Positions 16,435 to 23,511 of a stretch of 34,971 bases of DNA are shown in pieces (positions within the stretch are counted from its first letter, which is position 1; every line of letters begins with the position of its first letter). A model generated the notes under the pieces. The model made no database searches. It was not told where the DNA came from and saw only the letters and a program-made list of their open reading frames with translations. The position numbers were made by a program, and so were the translations under genes. Source of the stretch: Actinomycetota bacterium (lineage in GTDB: Bacteria; Actinomycetota; Actinomycetes; Streptosporangiales; Streptosporangiaceae); NCBI GenBank assembly GCA_003168255.1, contig PMSU01000056.1:1-34971 (forward strand). Reading direction: 5' to 3'.

Positions 16435-17403
16435 TCAGTCCCTGACGAGGACTACGCGCGGGCCGGATTCGGCGGAGGCTGTCCAGGCCTTGGCGATGTC
16501 TGACAGCGGGAAGGTCCGGAATGGCACCTGGACCGAGCCGTCGGCGATCAGCTGGATGTAGGCCGGGATCTGGGCCTTGATGTCGGCTGCGGGGATCGAG
16601 CCGGCCCCGCTGCCGGAGATCGTCAGTTTCCTGCTGCGCAGCAGCGAGGAGGGGACGGCAGCCTGGGCCCCGGCGAGCGAGCCGATCTGGACGTACTTGA
16701 TATCGGCGCTGTCCTCGCTGAGTCCCTGGCGGCCGAGTGCCTGGAAGGTGGTCTCGGCGACGGGTCCCCACACGAAGTCGAGCACCAAGCCGGGCGTGTC
16801 ACCGTCCAGGACTTTGGCGAGGGCTTGGGCGTCGGTGTCCCGGTCGCCGGTGAGGGACAGTGTCTGCGCGCCTGCCGCTGCGGCGCGTTCCAGGCCCGGC
16901 TCGCTGCGTCCGGAGCCGATGACGCGGGCGGCGCCGAGCAGCCTGGCGTTTTGCGCGGCGAGGAAACCGGACATCCCGGTGACGCCAAGGACCAGCACCG
17001 TGCCGAGCCGGCCGGCCTCAGCCTGGCGGGCTTTCAGCGGCAGCCAGGACGCCATGCCCGGGTTGACGCCCGCGGCGACGGCCTCGGGCTGCGCCTCATC
17101 GGGGAGCGGGAACCGCATCGCGCCGGGTGAGGCGATGCGCTCGGCGAAGGTGCCGTACGGCGGTTTGCCGGAGGAGGTGAAGACCAGCCCGCCGCCGGCC
17201 GTGCGGGCCACCGCGTTGAGGCCGGGGATGGCCGGGAAGACCCCGCCGCGGCTGTAGTGCCGACCGGTCGCCACCGACCGGGTGATGTGGTGGATGCCTG
17301 CCGCCACGAACTCCACAATCTGGCTTTCCTCGCCGGCTGCCGGCTCGGCGAAGTCGCCGTAGACAGGGACAGCGTCGGCTGCGTGCAGGATCGCCGCCTT
17401 CAT
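16435..17403 (-). CDS. MDR-superfamily (quinone oxidoreductase-like) NAD(P)H oxidoreductase
   Basis: 322-aa medium-chain dehydrogenase/reductase. It has the GroES-like N-terminal domain (MKAAILHAADAVPVYGDFAE) and a Rossmann domain with VLVLGVTGMSGFLAAQNARL at about 135-155 followed by a GSGRSEPGLE turn. No structural-zinc cysteine cluster is present, so it fits the zinc-free quinone-reductase-like branch. ATG at 17401-17403 has GGAGG five bases upstream. It is divergent from a TetR regulator, with one of two identical-type operators between its start and that of the regulator, so it is probably induced by a ligand of that regulator, perhaps its own substrate. Confidence 0.85.
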   Translation of the reverse strand: MKAAILHAADAVPVYGDFAEPAAGEESQIVEFVAAGIHHITRSVATGRHYSRGGVFPAIPGLNAVARTAGGGLVFTSSGKPPYGTFAERIASPGAMRFPLPDEAQPEAVAAGVNPGMASWLPLKARQAEAGRLGTVLVLGVTGMSGFLAAQNARLLGAARVIGSGRSEPGLERAAAAGAQTLSLTGDRDTDAQALAKVLDGDTPGLVLDFVWGPVAETTFQALGRQGLSEDSADIKYVQIGSLAGAQAAVPSSLLRSRKLTISGSGAGSIPAADIKAQIPAYIQLIADGSVQVPFRTFPLSDIAKAWTASAESGPRVVLVRD

Positions 17404-17416
17404 TCTGGCCTCCTAT

Positions 17417-17429
17417 TTAACGTTGTTAA
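17417..17429. promoter_or_regulatory. TetR-type operator 1
   Basis: TTAAC-GTT-GTTAA, a perfect 13-bp inverted repeat immediately upstream of the oxidoreductase ribosome site. Identical arms and spacing recur at 17450-17462. Confidence 0.72.
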
Positions 17430-17449
17430 GTGATGATGACCAGCGTGCC

Positions 17450-17462
17450 TTAACACTGTTAA
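17450..17462. promoter_or_regulatory. TetR-type operator 2
   Basis: TTAAC-ACT-GTTAA, with its centre 33 bp from operator 1 and ending 11 bp before the regulator start codon. The pair is typical of an autoregulated TetR protein controlling a divergent gene. Confidence 0.72.
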
Positions 17463-17473
17463 ACTGTCAAATC

Positions 17474-18124
17474 ATGCCAGCCGGACTGACGAAGGCAGCC
17501 ATCGTGCAGGCGGCCCTCGACCTGCTCGACGAGGCGGGAATGGATGGCCTCACGGTGCGCGCGCTGGCGTCCCGGCTGGGGGTCCAGGCACCCGCGCTGT
17601 ACTGGCACGTGCCCGGCAAGCAGGCGCTGCTCGACGAGATGGCCACCCAGATATGGCGCCGCATCGGCGACGTGATGACCGGGCTGCCCGGCGACCTGCC
17701 CTGGCGCGAGGTGATGGCGACCTACGCCGCGACCGTGCGGACGGAACTGCTCGGCCACCGCGACGGGGCCAAGGCCTTCAGCGGCACCACGCTGACCGAC
17801 CCCGCGGTAGTCCGGCGCCAGGAGGTCACCTTCGAGAATCTCACCCACCAGGGGTTCGCACTGGAGGACGCCGTGCGGGGCCTGGTCCTGCTCCACGACT
17901 TCACCATCGGTTTCTGCGTAGAGGAGCAGGCGGTCGCCCAGGTGACCGCTTCCGGCGACGACAGGTACTCCCCCGAACGCCGCGCCGAGCTGATCGGCCC
18001 AGACACCGCGCCGCTCGCCGTCGAGGCGGGCCGGGTGATCTTCGGCGACCCCGGCACCCGCTTCACGCAGCTCACCGGCCTGCTGCTGGACACCATCGCC
18101 CGGATGCGGACGGACGGATCCTGA
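17474..18124 (+). CDS. TetR-class repressor with tetracycline-repressor-like C-terminal domain
   Basis: 216-aa repressor. The DNA-binding domain (residues 5-50) is close to true TetR: ALDLLDEAGMDGLTVRALAS followed by RLGVQAPALYWHV and GKQALLDEMA. The C-terminal domain, with LVLLHDFTIGF and DTAPL-type segments, fits TetR_C. ATG at 17474 is preferred over the earlier frame because the operator lies directly upstream; no ribosome site is visible, so the mRNA may be leaderless. Probable target is the divergent MDR oxidoreductase. The ligand is unknown, and tetracycline itself should not be assumed. Confidence 0.88.
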   Translation: MPAGLTKAAIVQAALDLLDEAGMDGLTVRALASRLGVQAPALYWHVPGKQALLDEMATQIWRRIGDVMTGLPGDLPWREVMATYAATVRTELLGHRDGAKAFSGTTLTDPAVVRRQEVTFENLTHQGFALEDAVRGLVLLHDFTIGFCVEEQAVAQVTASGDDRYSPERRAELIGPDTAPLAVEAGRVIFGDPGTRFTQLTGLLLDTIARMRTDGS

Positions 18125-18207
18125 TCGTTGCATCCGGCCGGTGAACGGGAGGGGCGGCTGCCTGCTCCCCGCGTTAGGCTCGCGCCAGCGAAAGGGCGGT
18201 TCTCACG

Positions 18208-19509
18208 ATGGGCGCATTGCAATACAGCCAGGCGCAGCCTGCGCTGGCACAGCCGGACCTGACGACGGTCGCGCAGTGCATGTTCTGGCTGATGTTCCGC
18301 AACGTCGCGTCGGACGGGTTCGTGTTCGAGGACCCGGTGAATGCCGGCGTGCTGTCGCAACCCGGGTGCGTGCTCGCCTCGCCGTCGTGGGAGAACAGCG
18401 TCACGCACGTGTCACAGGACTACGTCTACAACTGGACTCGCGACGCGGCGATCGTCGCGATCGAGCTGGCGGCCGGCCCGCTCCCCACCGGCCAGCCGCT
18501 GATCGACTATGTGCAGTTCGCGCAGATCTGCCAGAACTCGGGCGGCGACTTCGACCGCGGGGCGTTCTTGATCAACGGCACTCCGCGGAGCTGGACCGAC
18601 CAGACCGACGGGCCGGCCCTACAGACACTGGCGATCCTGGCGCTGTTCGCCCAGCTCGACGCGCCGACGCAGACCGTGGCGAACGCCGTGATCGCAGCGA
18701 ACCTGAACTTCCTGGAGAACGCCTACCAAGGTCAGACGTACAACCTGTGGGAGGAGGAGTACGGCGCCTCGTTCTTCGCCCGCTCCGTGCAGCTGGCGTG
18801 TTTTCAGGCGATCACGGCCAACACCCTCGCGATCCCGGCCCCGGGCTGGCTGGCCACCGCCGTACCGTGGCTCCAGAACGCCCTCGAAAGTCACTGGAAC
18901 GGTCAGTACTACCAGTCGCTGCTGCCTGTCCCGACCGACTACAGAGCCCCCTACGACCCCAACATCGACATCATCATGGCGGCGATCTACGGCGCTGTCG
19001 CGGTCACCGACACGAAGCTGCTTGCGACCGCCGCGCTGCTGCGCAGCCAGTGGGCCGACCCGGCCTCGCAGTACTTCTACCCGATCAACGAGGCCGATCA
19101 GAAACGCGGTATCGGTCCCCTGCTCGGGCGCTATCCGGGAGACGTGTACGACGGTGACACCGATGCCCAGGTGGGTGACCACCCCTGGGCGGTGTCCACT
19201 GCCAACTTCGCCGAGCTCTACTACCGGCTGGCCAAGCAGATCACCACCGTCGCAGCAGTTCCGCTCGACAATCTCTCGGCCAGCTTCTTCAGCCAGGTCG
19301 GAGTCGACGCGTCGACCACCCCGGCCGCGGCCGCAGCAGCGCTGCAGAGCGCCGGCGACCAACTGCTCCAGGCGGTCGTCTTTCACAGCGATCATCTTGA
19401 GCTCAGCGAGCAGTTCGACGCCACGTCCGGCTACCAGAAGAGCGTCAGCAACCTGTCCTGGAGCTACGCCTCGTTCCTGTCGGCGGTCCGTGCCAAGAAC
19501 GCCATTTGA
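18208..19509 (+). CDS. GH15 family glucoamylase-like glycoside hydrolase
   Basis: 433-aa enzyme of the inverting (alpha/alpha)6-barrel family GH15, expected to release glucose from alpha-glucan chain ends. The substrate-site block DYVYNWTRDAA is at 71-81, RSWTDQTDGPALQT at 127-140, the catalytic acid region NLWEEEYGASFF at 179-190 (E183 or neighbour) and the likely catalytic base E401 in LSEQFD, with the family ending LSWSYASFLSAVRA. The length matches the bare catalytic domain with no starch-binding domain. No signal peptide is visible, so the enzyme is probably intracellular or the start is misplaced. ATG at 18208 has AAAGGG upstream. Confidence 0.9.
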   Translation: MGALQYSQAQPALAQPDLTTVAQCMFWLMFRNVASDGFVFEDPVNAGVLSQPGCVLASPSWENSVTHVSQDYVYNWTRDAAIVAIELAAGPLPTGQPLIDYVQFAQICQNSGGDFDRGAFLINGTPRSWTDQTDGPALQTLAILALFAQLDAPTQTVANAVIAANLNFLENAYQGQTYNLWEEEYGASFFARSVQLACFQAITANTLAIPAPGWLATAVPWLQNALESHWNGQYYQSLLPVPTDYRAPYDPNIDIIMAAIYGAVAVTDTKLLATAALLRSQWADPASQYFYPINEADQKRGIGPLLGRYPGDVYDGDTDAQVGDHPWAVSTANFAELYYRLAKQITTVAAVPLDNLSASFFSQVGVDASTTPAAAAAALQSAGDQLLQAVVFHSDHLELSEQFDATSGYQKSVSNLSWSYASFLSAVRAKNAI

Positions 19510-19554
19510 GAACCCGCGCCAGGCTCGTGGTCCACGGAGGGCGCCTTTGCGGTG

Positions 19555-19704
19555 TTACGGAAAGCTCACTTCGACGTCGAGGCCGCCTTGAGGCCGGGCG
19601 TTCGCCGCGAGAGTGGCGCCGTGACGCCGGCGATGGCACGGACAATGGCCAGGCCGAGCCCGTGGCCGCCAGCGTGGCGGACCCGCTCGCTGCCGAGCCG
19701 CTCG
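19555..19704 (-). pseudogene. Histidine-kinase C-terminal remnant
   Basis: Read leftward, about 50 residues match the end of a sensor histidine kinase: RLGSERVRHAGGHGLGLAIV then RAIAGV (the G2 ATP-binding box and following helix), and, after a one-base loss, GATLAANARP and GLDVEVSFP ending in TAA (19555-19557). The missing base falls where GTC-CAC-GGC would encode the usual V-H-G. Nothing upstream continues the kinase: the region is taken over by an oppositely oriented ABC permease fragment. This is a dead fragment. Confidence 0.72.
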
Positions 19705-20273
19705 CCGTGCAGTCGATCGGCAGCGAATACGGCAGCGGCATGATCCGGACCACCTTCACCGCCATGCCTCGCCGGGTCACCGTGCTGGCCGCCAAGGCGA
19801 GCGTCCTCACCGGCCTGGTGCTGGCAGCCGGCGCCATCGCCGTCCTCGGCTCGGTGCTGGCCGGGCGGCTCATCCTGCCCGGTCATGGGTTCACCGCCGC
19901 ACGGGGCTACCCACAGCTGTCGCTGGGTGACGGGCCGGTGCTGCGCGCCGCTGCCGGCACGGTTCTCTACCTGGCCCTGATCACGCTGCTCAGCCTCGGC
20001 GTCGCGGCCGCCGTGCGGGACTCCGCGGTGGCCATCGGGGTCGTCCTCGGCCTGCTGTACCTCATCCCGATCATCGCGGCGACGGTGGGCGTGCCGGGAT
20101 GGCACCGGCATCTCGAGCAGATCGCGCCGATGACGGCCGGGCTCGCCATCCAGGCCACCACCGGCCTGCGCAACCTGCCACTCAGCCCGTGGACGGGCCT
20201 CGGCGTCCTCGCCGCCTGGACCGCGGCGGCGCTTCTCACCGGCTGGCTGGTCCTCCGGCTGAGGGACGCGTGA
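19700..20273 (+). pseudogene. ABC-2-type permease, N-terminally truncated
   Basis: The rightward frame encodes the second half of an ABC-2 permease: IGSEYGSGMIRTTFTAMPRR followed by VTVLAAKASVLTGLVLAAGA, then several membrane helices ending LVLRLRDA. The usual first one to two transmembrane helices and N-terminus are missing; the upstream 60 codons of the open frame are unrelated and overlap an antisense kinase remnant. No ATPase gene is adjacent. The frame opens without a credible start. It is probably nonfunctional, though a short membrane protein from an internal GTG cannot be excluded. Confidence 0.75.
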
Positions 20274-20364
20274 GCGTTCCCGATGCCGCGCGTGCATGGA
20301 TGAGCTGATGGTCACACTGCTTCTTGGCGGGACCGAGATTCGGGTATCCCTGCACGGGCAGCCA

Positions 20365-20376
20365 AGATCAAGATCT
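20365..20376. other. Short inverted repeat upstream of the padR gene
   Basis: AGATC-AA-GATCT, perfect arms. It lies about 90 bp before the PadR start and could be part of its promoter. Confidence 0.3.
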
Positions 20377-20441
20377 GACCATCACGTTATGTGAGACAGA
20401 GCCGGGTTGGGTGCCGGGATGGCGGGGATGCCGGAGCCCTG

Positions 20442-20477
20442 GACAAGTCTTGTCTCGCAAGACATCATGTATGACAT
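20442..20477. promoter_or_regulatory. PadR-gene operator region
   Basis: Two nested symmetries, GACAAG-T-CTTGTC (20442-20454) and GTCTTG-TCTCG-CAAGAC (20447-20463), are followed by ATGT-ATG-ACAT (20467-20477) over the start codon. ATGT/ACAT arms recall known PadR sites, so autoregulation is likely. Confidence 0.5.
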
Positions 20478-20844
20478 GGTGGCGGATGCGGGCCTGACCG
20501 AGCTTCGCCGGGGAGTTCTGGGGCCGTGCGTGCTGGCCCTGCTGGAGCTGCGGCCCCGGTTCGGCCTGGAACTCGTGCGGGATCTCGCCGGCGCCGGCGG
20601 GCTGCTGACCAGTGACGGCACCGTCTACCCGTTGCTGAACCGGCTCCGCGACGCCGGCCTGGTCACCAGCCGGTGGCAGGTGGCTGACGGTGAGCGGGCA
20701 CGGCGGTACTACTCGATTACGCAGGCCGGGCAGCAGAGCCTTGCGGCGTTCCGCCAGGACTGGGCCCAGTTCTCGGCCACGGTCGGCGGCGTGCTCAATC
20801 ACCGCTCACCGGATACGGCTGATGCCGAGCAGAAGGGGTGTTAG
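20467..20844 (+). CDS. PadR-family regulator
   Basis: Winged-helix repressor of about 125 residues. The core is LTELRRGVLGPCVLALLELR followed by GLELVRDLAGAGGLLTSDGT and VYPLLNRLRDAGLV, with the wing RARRYYSITQAG. The start is ATG at 20467 or 20476; upstream ATGs at 20419 and 20428 would place the operators inside the gene. The next gene starts three bases after its stop, a common arrangement in which a PadR gene is followed by a HAAS/DUF1700-like membrane protein. Confidence 0.85.
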   Translation: MYDMVADAGLTELRRGVLGPCVLALLELRPRFGLELVRDLAGAGGLLTSDGTVYPLLNRLRDAGLVTSRWQVADGERARRYYSITQAGQQSLAAFRQDWAQFSATVGGVLNHRSPDTADAEQKGC

Positions 20845-20846
20845 CG

Positions 20847-21669
20847 ATGCGCGAGGCCGCCGCCGGCCACCGACTGGTGCGGGAATACCTCAGGCAGCTC
20901 GACATGGCACTGAGGGTGCTGCCCGCCCGGAATGCCCGCGAGCTCAGGGAACAGGTCACAGCTCATCTGGAGGAAGCCGTGGCCTCCGATGCCGACGATG
21001 AGGCCGTCACCGAGACACTCCGCCGGCTCGCCAGAAGACCTCGCCGCCGACGCCGCGGCGTCCGCGGGCAGGCGTCCCTGGCCGGCCCGGCTCCGATGGC
21101 GGGCCTGGACGCTCATCGCCGCAGCCACGCTCCTCACCGCAGCCATCATCGGCTACGCCGTCGTGGTCGAGAGCTTCCAGAGCACCCCCCCGCTCTCTGT
21201 CCAGGGCCTGTCGGCATGGTGGTATCCGCAGGACAATACGCGAGCCGCCACGACCTTCGCTGACAGCCAAACCCAGACGACGGTGCCGATCCGCACCGGC
21301 CAGCGCCAGGGCTTCGTGATCCAGGTGTTCAATTTCACCAACCGGACTCAGACCGTGCTCGGCAGTGATGAGGAAACCGCCCCTAACGGCGGCACGAACA
21401 CGCAGATCGGCGTGTCCACCCTTGACCCTGTTCACGCACACGGCGCCGTGCGGTCCCTCCGCTACACCCTTCCGATGTCGATCCCGCCAGATCAGAGCCG
21501 TTACCTGCGCTGGCTGTGGACCTCCCGTCACTGCATCCGGAACGCGGGGTCCGACACGGGAACCGACGAACTGATCTTGCGCGTCCGGGTGGGCCGGATC
21601 ACCAGGACCGAAGTCATCCAGCTGGGTCAGGGCTGGTACCTCGGCCCCGGCAAGGGAGCTTGCCCGTGA
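20847..21669 (+). pseudogene. HAAS-like membrane protein, frameshifted
   Basis: Partner of the PadR gene in the same operon. The first 60 residues (REYLRQLDMALRVLPARNAR, then ELREQVTAHLEEAV) are the HAAS/DUF1700-type helical domain seen in PadR-linked membrane proteins. The frame is broken at about 21024-21032; the next frame continues GSPEDLAADAA, a transmembrane helix (WTLIAAATLLTAAIIGYAVV) and an extracytoplasmic domain of about 160 residues with two Cys (RHCIRN, KGACP). The sequence CGCCGGCTCGCCAGAA would be in frame if GGCTC were present twice, so a 5-bp slippage deletion is a simple explanation. The rest is intact, so a sequencing error, phase variation or recent inactivation are all possible. 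Confidence 0.78.
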
Positions 21670-21877
21670 AAGCTGACAGGCAGGACCCCAGCCCTCGGCG
21701 TTCGCGAGGAACGGTTCGAGCAACAGCATCTCGCGCGTCTGATTGCCGACGGTAACGATGAGGGGCGCCCACGGCGTCATCCTCGAGGTCCATATACAGG
21801 GCATTACGGGCGAAACGTACCCAGTGCGCGCTCACCCCGGGAGAGCCGCACCCCCTGCGGGGCGATGAATGTGGCAG

Positions 21878-21909
21878 AGCCCCCCACCGGTGGTAGGTAA
21901 TTTCACATC
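21878..21909. repeat. Dispersed repeat, copy A (inverted relative to right end)
   Basis: AGCCCCCCACCGGTGGTAGG (21878-21897) is the exact reverse complement of 34952-34971, and CACATC six bases further right also matches at the same spacing. Similarity could continue past the window edge. The core CCACCGGTGG is itself palindromic. Confidence 0.8.
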
Positions 21910-21933
21910 CACGTCGCCTGCCGGTGCGGGGCA

Positions 21934-21978
21934 GCCGGCGGCAGGCTAGCCGGCGGCAGGCTAGCTGGCGGCAGGCTA
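21934..21978. repeat. Three tandem 15-bp repeats
   Basis: GCCGGCGGCAGGCTA at 21934-21948 and 21949-21963, then GCTGGCGGCAGGCTA at 21964-21978, one base different. Every junction forms CTAGC or CTAGT. No role is evident. Confidence 0.9.
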
Positions 21979-22017
21979 GTAGGTGCGTGAGTGCTCTGGC
22001 CGGCCCAGCGTGGCCGT

Positions 22018-22236
22018 CACGCGGTCGCGCGTCCCCGCGCCTGTGGAGGCGCCGAGGGGGCGGGTGACTACGTGGGCGAACCAGAAGGCGGCGACCTCGT
22101 TGAGGCCGAAGCGCCACCAGGCGACGGCGGGGATCAGGATGATCACTGCGAAGGTGATGCCGGAGGCCAGGAAGCCGAGCTTCAGGGAGGTCGCGGTGAA
22201 GTCGCCCAGCGCGGTTCCGAGGGCGAAGGTGGCAAA
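22018..22236 (-). pseudogene. C-terminal fragment of a COG4705-like membrane protein
   Basis: Leftward frame of 72 residues: FATFALGTALGDFTATSLKL then GFLASGITFAVIILIPAVAW and FGLNEVAAFWFAHVVTRPLG, ending in TGA at 22018-22020. This matches the last two helices of the COG4705 membrane-anchored family as I know it (LGTALGD and FWFAYVLTRPLGAS motifs). The N-terminal two thirds are missing, cut at 22236 where an aldehyde-dehydrogenase fragment begins on the other strand. Confidence 0.68.
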
Positions 22237-22241
22237 AACAC

Positions 22242-22366
22242 AAAGGGTACTTCGCGCCCGTCACGATCATCGACAATCCGCCCGAGGATTCCCGCATCGT
22301 TCAGGCGGAGCAGTTCGGAATAAAATTCTCTCACTGCTGAAGTTCGATGACGTGCCGCAGGCGATC
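22242..22366 (+). pseudogene. Aldehyde-dehydrogenase fragment, frameshifted
   Basis: Rightward: KGYFAPVTIIDNPPEDSRIV then QAEQFG, a typical aldehyde-dehydrogenase block; after a frame change at about 22320-22333 it continues LLKFDDVPQAI. Relatives read EEQFGPVLPLLKFDD. Only about 40 residues survive; the catalytic Cys region and both ends are absent. It abuts the oppositely oriented membrane-protein fragment. Confidence 0.72.
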
Positions 22367-22470
22367 ACTGCGGCGGGACCGCCGTCGAGGCCTGCGCCGG
22401 GCTACTCGCCTGTACGAGGTGCCCGCATCCGACTTTGGGGTAGTTACTCCCAGCCTCATGTGGCGTAAAG

Positions 22471-22484
22471 TCCGGTTTACCGGA
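22471..22484. promoter_or_regulatory. Palindrome upstream of the DUF2236 gene
   Basis: TCCGGT-TT-ACCGGA, perfect arms, 25 bp before the start codon. A likely repressor site; the regulator is unknown. Confidence 0.45.
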
Positions 22485-22509
22485 ATGCGACCTGACAGCG
22501 GAGCGGGAT

Positions 22510-23412
22510 ATGGATCGTCATCACTGGTCACGGCACATCAGTCAGCTCGACCCGGTCAGCGACTACCACGAGATCTACCGGATCCTGGCCACCCATGAGT
22601 TCCCGTGGGACATGAATCAGTCGCTGTCTTTCGCGCTCTACCGCACCTACGCCGTTCCGAGCATCGGCCGTCTGCTGTTCGAGACCAGCGAGTTCACGAA
22701 ACGCACGCAGAAGCGGTACGACGACACCGCGCTGATCCTCGACGCCATCTTGGAACACGGGCTGGCCAGCCCGGCCGGCCACGCGGCGGTGCGCCGGATG
22801 AACCAGATGCACGGCAGCTACGACATCTCCAACGACGACAAGCGCTACGTGCTATCGACCTTCGTGGTCGTGCCGATCCGCTGGCTCGACAAGTACGGCT
22901 GGCGACACCTCACCGAAGCCGAACGCGTGGCCAGCGCGAACTACTACCGCGAGCTGGGCCGGCACATGGGAATCAAGGACATCCCGCAAACCCACCAGCA
23001 GTTCGCTGCCTTCCTGGACCGATATGAACGCGAGCACTTCGGCTTCGACGCCGGCGCCCTGGCGGTGTCCGAGGCGACGCTGGCGCTGATGGCGACGTTC
23101 CCGCCCAACCACCTTGCCCCCAAGGCAATCATGAACAGATTCGCCAAGGCACTGATGGACGACCCTCTGCTGGACGCCTTCCATTACCGCCGGCCGCCTC
23201 GCTGGGAACGGGGCCTGGCCGCCGGCGCACTGCGCATGCGCGCCTTGGCGGTGCGGTTCATGCCAGCCCGTAAAGAGCCGCTTTTCGCCCGTGCGCTGCC
23301 CAATATCCGCAGCTACCCCCGCGGCTACGACGTCGCCCGGATAGGAACCTTCCCGCCCGGATGCCCAGTGTCGCAGGCGACCGTCCCGCACCCCCAGACA
23401 GAAGCGCCCTAG
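22510..23412 (+). CDS. MpaB/rubber-oxygenase-like DUF2236 protein
   Basis: 300-aa member of the DUF2236 family, which includes latex-clearing oxygenases and MpaB; in characterised members it is a heme b-type oxygenase fold. Seen are DYHEIYRILATHEFPWDMNQ near residue 20, SFALYRTYAVPSIGRLLFET and the EFTKRTQKRYDDTALILDAI stretch characteristic of the group, then RMNQMHGSYDISNDDKRYVL and FVVVPIRWLDKYGW. ATG at 22510 has a GGAG just upstream. No signal peptide or membrane helix at the N-terminus, so it is probably cytoplasmic. The substrate is unknown, and the flanking genes are not informative. Confidence 0.85.
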   Translation: MDRHHWSRHISQLDPVSDYHEIYRILATHEFPWDMNQSLSFALYRTYAVPSIGRLLFETSEFTKRTQKRYDDTALILDAILEHGLASPAGHAAVRRMNQMHGSYDISNDDKRYVLSTFVVVPIRWLDKYGWRHLTEAERVASANYYRELGRHMGIKDIPQTHQQFAAFLDRYEREHFGFDAGALAVSEATLALMATFPPNHLAPKAIMNRFAKALMDDPLLDAFHYRRPPRWERGLAAGALRMRALAVRFMPARKEPLFARALPNIRSYPRGYDVARIGTFPPGCPVSQATVPHPQTEAP

Positions 23413-23511
23413 CAGGGGTTACCCGCCCTGGACGAGCCACGCCGGCGGCCGCGGAACGCCCGGTAACAGTGGCGGCCGATGACCGCTGCACGTCGTGCTT
23501 AAGCTTTCCTC

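Larger units (their letters stand above)
21670..22017. other. Gene-poor region with repeats
   Basis: No intact gene is seen. Read leftward from an ATG at 21802-21804, or at an internal ATG, there is a short stretch (PLIVTVGNQTREMLLLEPF) resembling the start of small actinobacterial proteins with an LEP-W/F motif, but it soon loses similarity; it may be a remnant. The region also holds a 20-bp dispersed repeat at 21878-21897 and a triple 15-bp repeat. Confidence 0.4.

Noticed and set aside
20296..20394. 32-aa open frame between the permease remnant and the padR gene
   Set aside because: No ribosome site, no recognisable motif, and it covers probable regulatory palindromes.
21614..22297. 227-codon leftward frame across the gene-poor region
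   Set aside because: It is a patchwork: repeats, the wrong frame of the COG4705-like fragment and low-complexity Arg-rich sequence. A coherent protein is not supported.
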